Of a stretch of DNA of 64,000 bases, positions 35,375 through 48,427 are shown one piece after another; the stretch's first letter is position 1, and the number at the start of each line of letters is the position of its first letter. The stretch is from Ilyonectria destructans (Eukaryota; Ascomycota; Sordariomycetes; Hypocreales; Nectriaceae). The DNA lies in NCBI GenBank assembly GCA_020740775.1, contig JAHEWK010000008.1, positions 868,001 to 932,000 on the forward strand, given 5' to 3'. The notes beneath the pieces are model-generated. The model was not told where the DNA came from. It did no database searches and worked only from the letters and a program-made list of their open reading frames with translations. Both the position numbers and the translations under genes were made by a program.

Positions 35375-38300
35375 CCCTGCGCGGGGGATTCTTGGCCCTG
35401 CTAGCTTCTAGCGGCTAGTCAGGCACTCTTGCTGAAGCTAACGAGGCGTTCGTCATTTCGTTGGCGGCTGAACGGCGCGACGCCTTCGGACGATCCAGGG
35501 GTCTGTCCCTCGACGGGCGGGGAGGACTAGTCACGAAGCTCAATGAACGGTGAGGTTCTGGAAATTGTTCGAGAAGAATACGGAGCAGTATTACTACATA
35601 CGTAGGTGGAGGCTGGGAAGAGGATGTGATGAGATGGAAGCGTCGCGGCTCACTCCGTCAGTGTTTCCGCACAGCACCCCTAGCAGCGAAGCGCAATATA
35701 CTGTGCAGTACAATTCACGACTAGTCGAGAGTGAATGTTCTATGCATGCCTGGACTCAAACGTGGGCATGTGGCCAGAGCTGAGACACAGGGACGCCTTT
35801 GAGTCAAGGATTCGACCGACCCTGGTCCGTAGCGCGGTGCACTGCAGACTTCAACAGTGCAGAATCTCCAAGGCAGATCCTGATCAAGTATACAGTATCG
35901 TGCCGTTCGCGGCAACTCAAGGACCAGCATTCCAAGGGCAGTGATCAACTCGACACACGCAAAGTCCCTCCGATCTTCATCTGGGGACGGAGCAGATGAC
36001 GACGTCTAGGAACGTGCGTACCTCCGCCAGATGAAACAGAGTGACGCGCTGATGGCCAACCCACCTATCACGACCGACAGTCCGCGAGGGGCAAATTGGG
36101 CCTCCCGACGATTATCGATCGACGAAGCTCTCTCCACTCCGGCTGGTTGGGGATTGAGTGCGTAATGCGGGGAGCCTCCTGTTTGTTTGGAACCTCGACC
36201 GCGAAGCTTGGGCTTTGGGGCACCGCACTGTGAGGAAATGCGTGGCGAAGCCGTTCAGCGGGGTGGCGCCTTTGGCCTGGCGATGCTAGTCTGAGGAGGA
36301 GATTTGTACTACGCAGTAGGGGGAAGTGATCATCGCCAAACGTCTGTGCCGGGTTACCAGGGCTTGCAGGGGAAGAAGATGTGAGAGCAACAAACTGTGT
36401 GGAGGATGGTGTTTGATCTATGGTGAGCTAACATGGAGATCCCTCGCCGGGTGAGCTGAGCCACGATGATCCTAGATGTCGATGTGGGCTATGTTGACGT
36501 CCAGCGGGGAGCAGATGACATCGAGATAGAGAGGGATTCAGGTGAAAGGAAGATTTGAGGGTGGCTTTGGAAGAACGATGAGCGACTGGGATGTGATTCC
36601 CGCCAGACTAATAGTACTCTTTTGGTGGTACTAGACTCTGCCAAAGCGTTGGTGAGCTTGGTTGTTGTTGTTGTCGTCGAGGGGACGTGGCATCGGCTGG
36701 CGCATGCGTACAATGGCGCATAGGCGAGGCGTCTTTCACAGCTTGTCCTGCCTGAGCCGACGTCCTTACCGCCACGGAACGTTAGTGTTGGGTTTGGCAG
36801 TCCAGACTCCGACAGTCTGGTAGTCTAGCAAGGGGACGGATATGTTTGGTGGTGGCTGATATGTTTGATTGATGTATGGTCTTTCGGTGTTGGAAGACAC
36901 TATGTCATCGAGAGGGCCAGGGCTTCGTTGGCCTCATATATCCATGCATTCTGAGAGTGGTCGATGGGGTTGGTCTACTCTACCGGACAGTTTGATTGCT
37001 AATGTTGCTAGGATCGCAGCTTCACGTCACTGGCATTGTGTTAACCAACTTCTCCACCTTGGACGAATCCAAAAATGAGTCTAGACTGCCACTGATGAAC
37101 TGAGGAGTGTTGCTGGTCTTCATGGGATAGGCATGGATTTCATGGGACCCTGGAGGCTAAAGGCAATATAGAAAGCATCGACAACGACAACCACTACACG
37201 TTGAAGAACATGCGTGGTCTGGTTATGGGTATTATGTATACCTGCTTCCTGCCCTCTACTCTTACTTGACGGCTTTTATCTAGTTACGACTAAGTAAAGC
37301 CTGCGGATTATCGGAACGAGGCCACGATACCATAAAAGACGCTCCCATTTCACTAATCAATGCGATTATATAAGTCCCCAACCTCCTACTTCCCTGCCCC
37401 CAGGAGCAAAACATCCAGCTCGGGGATGAATGTATCAATGCAAGACACCGCCACCACCAAGCCTACGACCAACATCGTCCAACAAGCCACAGCCTTCCGT
37501 CTTACCTGCTGAACTAGATACAGACACAGACGCATACTCATGGCTAAGCGAAGCAATTTGTACGGCAGGTCCTAGGGTGAACTCGCACGGTGGCGTAAGT
37601 CGCCGTTCCAAAGGCTGGCAAGAGGTCCAAGATTGCTGAGCGTACTACGACTTGACCTAATTAGCTATGGTGCTATATATGAGGCACTTGATGTAGAGTG
37701 GCCAGATTTGTGTTGTATTGCATTGTATTGTAGGACCTCAACCACAGTTGAACAAGAAACCCTTTGGGATCTCACCTTGATGTTATGCCATGCCACATTC
37801 ACACCAGCTAAGTAGCAAAGAACTACACGGTGCCCATGAGCCAATGCCGTGCATGGGCTGCTGAAGCTGTATTGAAAGAGGGATTCGGGTGTCTTTATAA
37901 AATAACAAGACCCAAAGGACTCTGTAAATTGACACCTGCGGCCGATCCGAATGCATGGCACCCTGTTCAACATCAGCAACGCGTTCTGGGCCCATACGGC
38001 GCCGCGGGCGTGTATTCTGAGTGAGAGGCCTCCGCCGGCTACAGAGTTATAGATGAATTGGAGCTTCTAGGCGTCGCTAGTTTTAAGCTGCATATTGAGG
38101 GCAAATACCGCTGAGGAAGAGATATCTTCTATGGTCCAATAAACTGTGTCTCTACAGTTTCTGGACCCTCAGGAGATGTATCATCGTCAACCGTAGCAAA
38201 ATTGAAATGTAGATCGGTCCCAAGTAGCTGGCCTTTGAAGCTAGAATTGCTGCCGGCCGTACATGTACTGTCAATATGCATTTTTCATGGTTGAGACCTT

Positions 38301-38821
38301 GCTCTAAGTTTGTGAAGGACTTATTAACCTTACCTACGATATACCGAAATTGAAAGTGAAGCTGCTGAGATAGAGAGCTGAGGGTATCGTCTCTACAGAG
38401 TGCTATAGTAGGTCTACAAATTCAAGGCGAGAGAAGATGCACATTATACCAGCAAGCAAGCAAGGGCTTAATAACATGCCCCTGTGAAACTCGGTCACTA
38501 TTCGTAACCAGTTCACGCCGTTTTAGGTCACGCTTACAGCACAGCTCAAGAGGATTTTGCGTATCAACGGCTCATTAAACACCCCCTATCATACGGCCCA
38601 ACGTATCAACAGGACCAGGGCAAATGCGTAATTCGACAGTGCGGATGACAACAAAACATCAGCGGCCATATGCAAGTTTCCCGGGAGGCAAAATCCATTC
38701 CCATCTCTTTCCCACCCTCCATCTTTGATAAACATGATAAATAACATCTGATTCCGTCCCATTAACCATCCCCAAGGTTGTTTGCTCTGCTTAAAGGTTC
38801 AAGCTGTTGCTGGTGTACACA

Positions 38822-41187
38822 TCACTGGGGAGCTCCTGCGGTTCCGTTCAGTGGGATATTGTCGGAGGGACTGTGAGGAATGGGTTGCTTGGTTCGCAGT
38901 GTCAGGGGGAACGGGTACTCGTCAGGGTCTTCCTCCTCACTAGCAATTGTTAATAAACCGAAAATTTGTGAAGTGCAACGAAGGGGTGTACTTACGGGAG
39001 CTTCCATGCGACGTAGTCCTCGGTGTTGAGGCCCTCACGGCCTTCCTGCAGGCTAGCAAAGTCGCCAGGGGTCATCATGCCGGTTCTGTCTCGGGGAGAA
39101 CCAGGCACAGAGAATGGGCGTGAAATCTTCTGCTCGACGCCAGGAATGAAGTCTTCCTCCTCGTCACCGGTGAAGGAATCGGGGTAGGCACGGCGTAGGG
39201 CCAATTGCCGAGCCTTAACGTACTCCATGCCCATTCGCTTCCAGTCCAGGAGATCGCTCAAGCGTTCCGTGCGGTTTCGCTGGTTAATTCGCTGCCGACG
39301 GCTCTTCTGGCAGAAGTCGAACATGAACGACGTCAACTGGTTGACAGAGTCATCGACACCCTTGGTGCGGCGGTCCACAATGTAGATTCCGTAGTCGCTC
39401 GAGTTCTCAATAAGCTCCTCCATGTAGCATCCGAATCCAGAGAGGTTAGTGGTGATGCTCGGCACGCCCATGACGGTGCACTCGGCGGGAGTGTATCCCC
39501 AGGGCTCATAGTAGGAAGCGAAAACGCCCAGATGGCAACCTCGGACGAAGTCATCGTAGTCGAGGGGCAGAACAGGGTTAGCAGAGTTGAGGAACTCGGG
39601 GTGGAAGATGACCTTGACTCGGTCTGTCGAGTCGTTGAACAGCTGCACTCGTCGGATCTGGTTCAAAACAGGGTCCTCATGATCGTTGACCATGTTGTGG
39701 GTGACGATGGGCGGAAGTCCACCTCGCTTCATGGCGAAGAGACGACGGCGGAGCAGAACTCGATCCTGGGCGGAAATGAGCTCCTTCTCATCGGGCATAG
39801 GGTCACCATCGTGCCACTTCAGAGATCGCTCAAAGATGCGGCGTCCAATGCTCTGCTCAATGACATGGGTGGTGTCTCGCAGGGACTTGATCACAGCCTG
39901 ACCCTTGAGAGCCTCCACAGTGAGCGAAGTAGTCTGCGCAGGCATGATGATGAAGGCCACAATCGTGATTTTGCTTCCTGCGGCCTTGAGACGGTGGTTG
40001 AGACGGGCCAAAGACTCGATAAACATGTCGACACCCTTGTTTCGGAACTCGTAACGGCCGGCAGTGAAGAGGTAGAGGGTGTTATCAACGTCGAAATCGT
40101 AGTGACCGTAGAAGTGTCCTCGTACAAAGTCATGGATCTTTTCCTTGGCTTGCTGATGGAGGTTCTGGAATTCGTGGACAGCGGAGAACTTGGTAACGTT
40201 GAGGCCATTGGGCAAGACACCATCAGGCTTTCGTTTTAGCAGATGCTCAGACTCAAAGGCGGTAATGTGGGAGACGGTGGTGAAGACATCACAGGCGTGG
40301 GCGGCGGCTCGTTCGATGCAGTACCTGTGGTAAATACCACGCTTGCCAGCCTCGGCGTCGACATCAAACCACTGCAGGTTGTTGTAGAAATCCACGGAGC
40401 CGGCGCAGAGGTATCGGCCGAGAAGAGTAGCGTGGGTCGTGAAGATGGTAGTAATGTCAATGCGTCGCTTCTTGGCGAGGGGCAGGGCGACACCAGCCAA
40501 CCACTCGTGGAAATGGGCAATGACGGCCTTTTTCTTCTCATGGACGACAAACTGGATAGAGGGTCAGTTGAGGAGGGGAGAAAAAAGAATCATGGTTAAT
40601 ACCTCTCCCAGGAACCACGCGACGAGGTAGCCGAAGACGATGGTCTCATTGGTCTCGTCATCGCTAGGGGGCGAGGGAATGCTGGCAACGTTCCACAAAT
40701 CGGACTTCCACTCGTCCAAATGACCGTAGGCAGTCTTGGTGTCGATGAGGATGACTCTGGGAGCACCCTCAATGAGCCATCGACCGTAGATGATGCCGAT
40801 TCCTCGGTCCCTCATGGACTGCATAGTGGCGGCGATCTCTGGGTTTGTGGGTTCCATCTCTTCCACCTCGACGGCAGCCTGCTACTGTCAGTGGACGCAG
40901 GGAAAAAAAAAAGGAGAGTTCGGTCAAGGACGCACCGATTGGTGGTTGAGGGGACCGATGAGAGTGTAGCGATCTCCATATTCGGCTGTTGTGACCGGAG
41001 CTTTAGATTTGATGACGGAGTAGATGCCACCAACTACACGCGAGAGAACGGGTCAGCACAGCGACGGTAAGAGCGAGTTGAGCAGGTTTTGCGGAAGCTC
41101 ACCTCGATGGGCTACCTCTGTAGCAATCTCAAAGAGCAGGTGGTTCTTGATGTCACGAGTCGGTGACACTTCGCCGTCGGAACCCAT
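38822..41187 (-). CDS. gsy1: Glycogen synthase (GT3 family)
   Basis: Transfers glucose from UDP-glucose to growing glycogen chains in the cytosol. Five exons, 41103-41187, 40936-41033, 40603-40878, 38996-40551 and 38822-38939, encode 710 residues, the usual fungal length. Seen: the N-terminal donor-site motif [27 protein letters not shown], the HFHEWLAG motif (about residues 166-173), SGFGCYMEE near the C-terminal catalytic lobe, and Arg-rich [11 protein letters not shown], which in the family takes part in glucose-6-phosphate control. Near residues 631-650, [20 protein letters not shown] matches the regulatory C-terminal phosphorylation region. The last intron falls before an acidic tail (EEEDPDE). 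Introns are 51-69 nt. Identity is certain; the C-terminal exon is supported by phase and by ordinary splice sites. Confidence 0.96.
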
Positions 41188-44100
41188 GGCGATTTCTGGC
41201 GTTGGGAACGTGGAGTGTTGAGGGGTCAGGCGTGGATGATCTGACGATGATGCAGGCGGCTGGATGGCTGGATATAGAAGGCGGGCGAGGGCTCGCGACA
41301 AGGCACGTCAGGGAGGCCAAGGGGAGGGAAGTAAGAATTCTGGGTGACGATGAAGCTGAAGAGCTGTCTGGAGAACCCAATTGGAAGGGTTTAAGGAGCA
41401 AAGAGGCCAGGTCAGAGTCGGACGGTGGCGGACGACCAAGAGGAGGAGGTGGTGGTGAGGTTGCGTCACAGGCGCTACTGGGTGCGCTTGGATCTGCACG
41501 CGAGAGCGAACAGGGTTTGTTGAGCGCAGGAGCAGGGTGCACGGAGGGGCGCAAAACCGGACGTCTGGGATTTCACGCGCTTGGACGAGGAGGAGATTGG
41601 AGAATTGGAGCAGCAGCGAGGCCGGGAGACGAGATGATGGCTGGGAGAAAAAAAGGAGCGGGAGGAGAAGAAAAGCAAGAAGGAGAGGAGGGCGACGGAG
41701 CGACGGAGCGAACGGCGGAGAGGGCGAGTAAGTGCCTGAGGGCCTGAGTGCCACAGCCAGCGAGCGTGTGGGAGTGAGGGGGAAGCAAGCGAGCGGCGTG
41801 GGCAGGTGACAGTCCAGAGGATTTGGGAGGTGGTGGTTCGGTCCGTCATGTACTTTAGCTCCCTGGAGCCCGCTACACGATGCAACTGTTGATTGACCTG
41901 TTGTTGCGCTAGCGAGCTCCAGAACTCCAGTGGGGACGGGGCCACCGGGCACCTAGCCCAGGGGGGCCCGCTACCAGGCAACGGGCCCCCCACGGTCGCC
42001 ACAACCGTTCGTCGAGGGCTGATTTTGGGACCCAAAATGCCCCAAATGCCCCAAGCGCCCCGCCCAAGCTCCCCAGAGCTTCAGTGGAGTATGCACCTCA
42101 GCGCCCAGCACATCCGCGGAGACTCCAACTCGCCAGTGCCCCATTTGCCATCCATTTTTGCCCTCGCCCACAATAAACAAGAATCTCAACCCGCCACCCG
42201 ATCTCGCCCCATGCCTGCCGATGGGATGCCAGCCGATGCATCGATGTGCTTGGTCCGGTGCCCTTGGCCGGATGGCCCGCCCATTTCCCATCTGCTTCAC
42301 CCCTCAGACCTCTGGCGCCACCGTCCCCGCCTCGGTGAGCCGAGGCCCTCAACAGAGCCAGGTTTTGTTGTTTCAGTGGGAATCTCCAGGCCGGCGCCAG
42401 ATCTACGAGGATTGCGCTGTTTATTCCTCTTGTTTCCTCTCTCCTCGAGTCGTCCCGTTCGGTTCTCGGTCCATCGCTCGCACACTAGCGCCCAACCGTC
42501 GAGATGAAGCCTTGGCTGTCCTCGACGGTAAATGGTGGCTGGGACTCTGCATCTTGTTGGGTGCCACATGCAGGCAATGCAGGCCATGCAGGCAAGCGAG
42601 TAAACCCTCGCTTGGCCTTCTCCTAGTCCATAAAGAGCTCGCTGGCAACGCTCCTTTTTCGGCGGGATTTGTCCCGTGGCAACCGCAAGCCAAGAACACA
42701 GATGGCATTGCAGCAACACACAAAATGGTGCTAGTCACCTTCTGCAATGCGAGGTTGTCTTTGGTTGCCTGCATGCTCTAGCACACCTTGGTCGGACCGG
42801 GATGACGAAATGGAATGCGGGGGAATGCCAACCACGCCGCGAGGCCCTCCTCCTTTCTCCCTCCTCCACCTCGACGGCGCCCTCTAGCTTCCCGTCCCTT
42901 CGCTTGAAACGCCACTCAGGAGGACGGATGATAGCTGAGAAGTCGGGTGCTCCTTGCCCCCATCTTGTTAGTGCACGACAAACCGCTTTAGGGTTCAGTC
43001 ATGCACCAACCAACACGCACGACTTTCGGCGCAACTTACTTACATCGCGACGACCGACGACCGACTACATCGGAGCTGACCAGCCTGACATGCAGTTACC
43101 CATCCCTGCCGACGTCTGCGTCACAAGCGTCGTTTTCCTGCACACGCACGCAGGATGCCGGTTATTCTGCGTCCCTTTGTTACTTCTCGCCTTCCGTGTA
43201 ACGTGAAAAAATGATTTTTGCATTCCAACAAAATGCCATTGCTCTTGCGCCATCCATTCTCCTGGGTTCCAGCCATCACACGCTCCGCTATCGCTCCCTC
43301 CGATGTCTCACCACTGCTTCGTTGGCCTCTTTGGAGGCCCTCGAACGAGCGTTGCTGTCCACTATCTGACTTGCCTTGCACCGCATGTTAGGTTAAAGCA
43401 AAGCAAAACTGTTGGCTCTCCTCGAAACCCCACGCATCCGCCGAGATGCCCAAATTCCGGAAGGCATCTTGCCGAAACCGGGAAAGATTCGTTAGTGGAA
43501 ATATCTGCCTCCATCATCTATCGTAACACGGCAACAACCGCTCACTTCGTGCCAGGGCCAGCTTGAAATATGTTGTATTTCATCGCAGAAGCTTCTTCTC
43601 TGGAATGTCTTGCCTTACATAACTCGTTTCCTCCTCGCCCCGTAGATAACATTGACACAGTTGGAATCGCCAAGCTAGGGCAATGGGTGATAGCTCACTT
43701 CCCCAAGATCGAGTTGAAACAATCCGGGACCATATTGGTCCACACTATTGCTAGCGAGAAAACTCAACAGTAGCAGCATCAAATCGTAAGAATGAAAATA
43801 GTCTCGGTAGTTCTCCCTCATGTCTGGATACCTATCTCACCGCAATGCAATGTCATCCTTTTGCGGGTCTTGGCCATTTACAAAAGTTACAGGTCGAACC
43901 TGTCCCGTGTGGCGCATAAAATTCCTATTAAAATTCCTCTCCGTCGTTGGCGAAACATTTTGATTCTCATCCCTTACTGCTTTTCATTTGACACCAACCG
44001 GCGCATTCAACTACTCCGACAAGGGCCAAAGCAAGAGCCCAGGCCGGAGCCCAATTCTGATCAGGTCAATCACTGCCGGTTGGGCAACAATCCCTCAATG

Positions 44101-44540
44101 GCGGTGAATTGAAGTCTTGCGATGAGTCTCACTTCAGCTCCTGCACGGGGTTTGGAAGGGAGCTTTTCGACGGCTTATTCCTAGACCTGCCTTATCACTA
44201 ATCGCGCAGCGCGTCTCGACCAGGAGCAGGGATCAGTCAAGTACGAGGGTACGTACCGTTTTCGCAAATCTTCAGCCTTGTGCTGGTGTTAATCATGATT
44301 GGCCATGCGCGCTCTATGAACCGCCCCGCGGTGGGGCGCATTTTTGCAAGGCTGTCAATTTTTCCAAAATTTTCTGAAAGCCCACCCGTCTCTGCGACCG
44401 GCCTTGCCAGAATATACCTGTGCCTACGACATCTGAGATACCCGGAGCCACCATAGCTCCACGTGAACAGCCGTGATCTGTTCGCTTCTTCGTCACGTTT
44501 CTAAGGCCGAAATTCTGTTTCGAGAAATTCGCTGCTCAAG
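41188..44540. other. Divergent intergenic region glycogen synthase / YTM1
   Basis: 3.35 kb. The part next to glycogen synthase is purine-rich on the plus strand, meaning a CT-rich leader on the coding strand. Around 42030-42070 there are repeated CCCCAAATG-like units. From about 43560 the sequence becomes AT-richer. No gene, tRNA or repeat family is supported. Confidence 0.45.
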
Positions 44541-46020
44541 ATGGGCGACGTCGCGCAGGTGAAGGTCGTCTTCACGACCTCGGAGCAGGACCTGGTGCTC
44601 CCAGAGTCGAGACAACAACTCCTTGTCCCCGCTGGTATGTTGGCAATCATATCCGTACAAATAGCCCCTCCCCAAATTCCCTAATCTGACGCAATTGTCA
44701 GACATCAAGCGATATGGCCTCTCCCGTATCGTCAACTCCGAGTCTATGCTCAACACCTCCTCCCCCGTCCCCCTCGACTTCCTCGCCAACGGCACCTTTC
44801 TGCGCACCTCTATCGAAGAATACCTCACGACCAACGGCCTCTCCTCGGAATCTACCCTGGTCCTGCAGTACGTCCGCAGTCTGCTCCCCCCAGTCTACGA
44901 GGCAAGCTTCGAACATGACGACTGGGTTGGCGGTGTGGATGTCCTGTCGGCGACTTCTGCTGCCGGTATCCTGGCCGGCGATGCCAATGTGCGAGAGAGA
45001 GTGGCTAGTGCGTCCTATGATGGCCTCGTGAGAGTCTGGAATCCTTCTGGCGATGCAATTGCGATATCCAAGACTGGTGGCCACACGCAAAGAGTCAACG
45101 CTGTCAAGTGGGTGTCACAGAAGCAGCTCGTCTCGGCCGGATTGGACCGCAAGGTCATCGTCTGGGACTACAGCGAATCTGATGATGGCTTCTCCGGCGC
45201 TCTTAAGTCCAACATGGAGCTCTGGGGACATGAGAAGGATATCCTCAGCCTCGACGTTAACGGCGCTACCAAGCGAATCCTCACAGCCTCTTCCGATGGC
45301 CGCATCGGTCTCTGGTCGTCTTCAAAACGCACCGCGCCCCAGGCCGATCCCGAGAGCTTGCCTTCAGCACACAGCACCAAGCGTGCTAAGATCTCGAGCG
45401 CGGCCAACACCGCTCAGCGAGGCCCCCTTGCCATGATCTCCGTTCACGACGACCCTGTCACTGCTGCTATTTTCCACCCCAACGACGCGACTGTGGCCTA
45501 CTCAGCCTCAAAGGATCACACCGTCAGGACTCTCGATTTGACCACACAGCGCGAGGTTAGCCGGTTAACAACCATGCACCCCATCCTCTGCGCAACCGCC
45601 CTTCCAGGCTCCTCGCTGATCGCCGCGGGTTCATCCGCTCGACACATCACGCTGCTGGACCCCCGTGAGTCCGCTTCTGCCACTTCAGCCATGACGCTGC
45701 GCGGCCACATCAACATGGTCGTGTCGCTAGCACCCTCGCCCGAGAACGAGCACTCGCTTGTATCCGGCTCCCACGACAGCACATGCCGCGTGTGGGACTT
45801 GCGCAGCGTGCGCAGGGGAACCTCTGAGGAAGGCAGCGGCAGCGTCAGCGAGCCTGTGTATACCATTGGCAGGGAGTGGCTCAAGGGCAAGAAGCTGCCG
45901 CCGTCAGGCGACGGTGCCAAGGTGTTGAGCGTGGTTTGGGACAAGACTTGGGGCATCGTGAGCGGCGGCGAGGACAAGAAGGTTCAGATCAACCGAGGAA
46001 GGGGTCTGCTATCCGAATAG
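44541..46020 (+). CDS. YTM1: Ribosome biogenesis WD-repeat protein Ytm1 (WDR12 family)
   Basis: Component of the Nop7-Erb1-Ytm1 (PeBoW) complex needed for 60S subunit maturation in the nucleolus; the AAA ATPase Rea1 removes it through its N-terminal domain. Two exons, 44541-44634 and 44702-46020, encode 470 residues. The N-terminal NLE domain (VKVVFTTSEQDL to RYGLSRIVNS) holds the family's Rea1-binding region. It is followed by about seven WD repeats: VASASYDGLVRVWN, LVSAGLDRKVIVWDY, ILTASSDGRIGLWSS, VAYSASKDHTVRTLDL, SLVSGSHDSTCRVWDL and GIVSGGEDKKVQI are clear. A basic insertion (STKRAKISSA) separates two blades, as is usual in this family. The gene is convergent with the exonuclease gene, with only 153 nt between stop codons. 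Confidence 0.96.
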
Positions 46021-46173
46021 ATTTAGACACGGAAAATTCAATGGCGAAATCGGTTATGAGAACAAGAATCCAAGGGTATCCTTTTCTATCCCAGCAAGCA
46101 ATTGTATTCCGCGCCTGACGAGCATCCAATAGCACCAGGGCATTTCGTCCAAATGATACGCCAATACAAATTC

Positions 46174-47838
46174 TCAAGTCTCTTTCATCATCTGGGCCTC
46201 CTGCATCAGCGCTTTGTACTTCCCCTGAAGAAACGAGTTCGCCGAGAGAAATGATAAAACTTCGCTTCTCAGTCGCTCCTTAGAAAATGGTAACTTCTCA
46301 AAAGCGATGGCGTCAAGTATATACGTCACGACTGTGTTCGTTTTTAGAGGCGGTTCGCGTAGAAGTTTCGCGATAGATTCGGGTTTGAGATTTTTATTGG
46401 CGTGCCAGATGTAGTAGGTACGGAGGGCAGAGGGGGACACTGAGAGTTGTTTGTTCTTCCGTGAGCGGTATAATTCGAGTTCGACATCGGCAGCGGTGAT
46501 GCGAGAGTCCCTTTCTTTCAGTGTTGTCTTTGGTTTGGGGACTGCGATGGCTTCTTGGGGCTTTTTTGCTTCAGCCACAGGTTCCAGCGCATCTTCAACC
46601 TCTGTGATGGACAGATCGATCTCCGCGCCATCATCGATATCGACCACCTCCGCCATTTTGATTGGCAGGCGTTTCTCAGCGAACTCTGGCCGCGGAGGAC
46701 ACGGGTCGAGATTCTCTCGCTCCTGTTCCAAAACGTGGTATAGCTGAATCCCAGCGTAGGCATCTGAAGCAGAATCTGATTATCATTAGCAAGTAGTACC
46801 GAAAAGTTATAGGTTAAACTTACACGAAATCTGAGCCGCATTCAGGGCCTGCATCCAGTTGCTTGTGCGGACTGATGGCCCCTTATACAAGGGAAGGCGA
46901 AGACAATCCTGTACCTGGATAGCCATAGCAACAGGGGTTCTGTTGACAAGATTCAACTTGTTCTCTTTTGAGTATTTGACCACTTTGTAGAGATGGCTAA
47001 GCTCGAAGATGCCCTTTGTCTCGATGCCGAAAAAAGTCTTGAGCCTTGTGCAGTCGCCCTGGATGTTTACGCCCGCCTTAGTCACGCCCTCATCTTCCAT
47101 AATCTGTCGGAATATCGGGCCAATAAAGTCGTCTTTAATAAACAGGGCGACGTGAAAGAGGGCTATGCGGCTGGGACTCGCGATCTGGATGAGAGAGACG
47201 TTTTTGCGAGGCCCCGCGGCTTTTGTCACATAAGCCATCCATTCCAGGTCGAATCCGAGGACCTTCTCGCCTAGGAAATACTGCTGGCAGACGTGCTCCA
47301 TGGTGTGTTTGCTCGTGCAGTAGTGGACTTTCACCTTCTGCACTGAACCATCACTGTGGACGCGTTGGTACATGTCATGAGACCAGAAGGATCCAAGGGT
47401 GCCCTCTTTCTTCTTCCGAGCAGCTTGGAATAGCTCAGAGGAGATGTTGTAGTCCAGGGAAGTCAGAGGAGGGATAACCTCCTTTTCCGTCTTGGCATTG
47501 TCCTTTGTTTCGGTAGAAGGATCACTTGTCACTTTTGTGATATCCTCGGGCTTCTGGGGTTCCTGGGGGTCTTGGATGCCTTGTGCTGGCCGCGCCGCGG
47601 ACGCCAGTACATCTTGTTGATCGAACCATTCGGCAGCATCAAGTTCGAACTGCTCATCGTCGCCGAAATCCTCCAAACCAACATCAATGGGTTGAACGGA
47701 ATTCCTGGCGTTGAAGCTTGTGGCATGGAGAAATCGAGGCACATCTAGGAGGGGGTAGAGGGGAGGGGTTTTGCTCCTCGGAGAGAACCGGATGCCACAG
47801 TTTGGATTCCATAGTTGGTTTTGAGAGGGGGACGACAT
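46174..47838 (-). CDS. DEDDy 3'-5' exonuclease with C-terminal RecQ-type HTH domain
   Basis: Two exons, 46824-47838 and 46174-46775 (intron 48 nt), encode 538 residues. The exonuclease core has all catalytic motifs: FDLEW (D197, E199), GVNIQGD (D262) and Y339-SAS-D343, with the intron falling inside the codon of Y339. This is the RNase D/WRN-exonuclease type. Residues about 452-510 (ALRTYYIWHANKNLKPESIA, then NTVVTYILDAI) resemble the helix-turn-helix found at the C-terminus of RecQ helicases, although no helicase domain is present. The first 130 residues are low-complexity and acidic; a short basic/hydrophobic stretch near the start does not make a clear mitochondrial presequence. Likely a nucleic-acid exonuclease in DNA or RNA maintenance; the substrate cannot be read from sequence. 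It diverges from LSM5 over 589 nt. Confidence 0.9.
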
Positions 47839-48427
47839 GCTGAGCTTGTATCGTCTAAATTCATGGCTGTGTCAGAATAACGGTTGGGAGAAGAGGAACG
47901 GCCAGGCGCCATCTAACCTCGTATGTGACAACAGTGGATGAGGTCTCTTGGCGGGTCTGATTACATTGCCAGCAATAGTCGCCCGTCCTTTGTGATAGGT
48001 CATTGAAGAAGATGATGAAGATCCCGCCGCAGTCAGCACTGAATGGCCATCGCGACAAATGGTCATGACCTAAGCGTGCGTGCGCTATATCGGACCCAGG
48101 CAGCCACGTCCTGAATGGGGTCGATGTTCGTTGCTGTTATTCACGACCATTGGCGTGGCGTCGTCGGTTGGTTGACGCATCTGCTTAGTCAGGTCCGCGG
48201 GCTCACGTGGGGACGTGCTCACCTTCGACCCTTGCATCTCCATCCCACTTTGCGACAGTTTGGGCGACATCGACGGAATATTCGACGACAAACAAGGACC
48301 GGCGATAATTCAGAGCTGCAAGACTTTCAAGGGACGCCTGACCGAGGACTTTTGAGTGTATCTCGGACAACTGACCATCACAACGCTGCCCGACCGCCAA
48401 TACCTGATCCACACAAACACATTCGCC
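47839..48427. other. Shared divergent promoter region (exonuclease / LSM5)
   Basis: 589 bp between two divergent start codons, which must contain both promoters and leaders. No specific sites could be assigned. Confidence 0.6.

Larger units (their letters stand above)
32374..38821. other. 6.4-kb gene-poor region
   Basis: No gene is supported. It contains an 8-bp tandem repeat (34977-35043), a GA microsatellite (35351-35374), a 16-bp palindrome (34381-34396) and AT-richer sequence at about 37180-38500. On the minus strand near 36435-36000 two open segments in different frames resemble parts of a small single-pass membrane protein (see findings). A 241-codon minus frame at 33348-34073 has no recognisable domain. 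Confidence 0.5.

Noticed and set aside
39205..40239. 344-codon plus-strand frame opposite glycogen synthase
   Set aside because: It is the mirror of a strongly codon-biased gene; the antisense frame has no domain, and the minus strand clearly encodes glycogen synthase.
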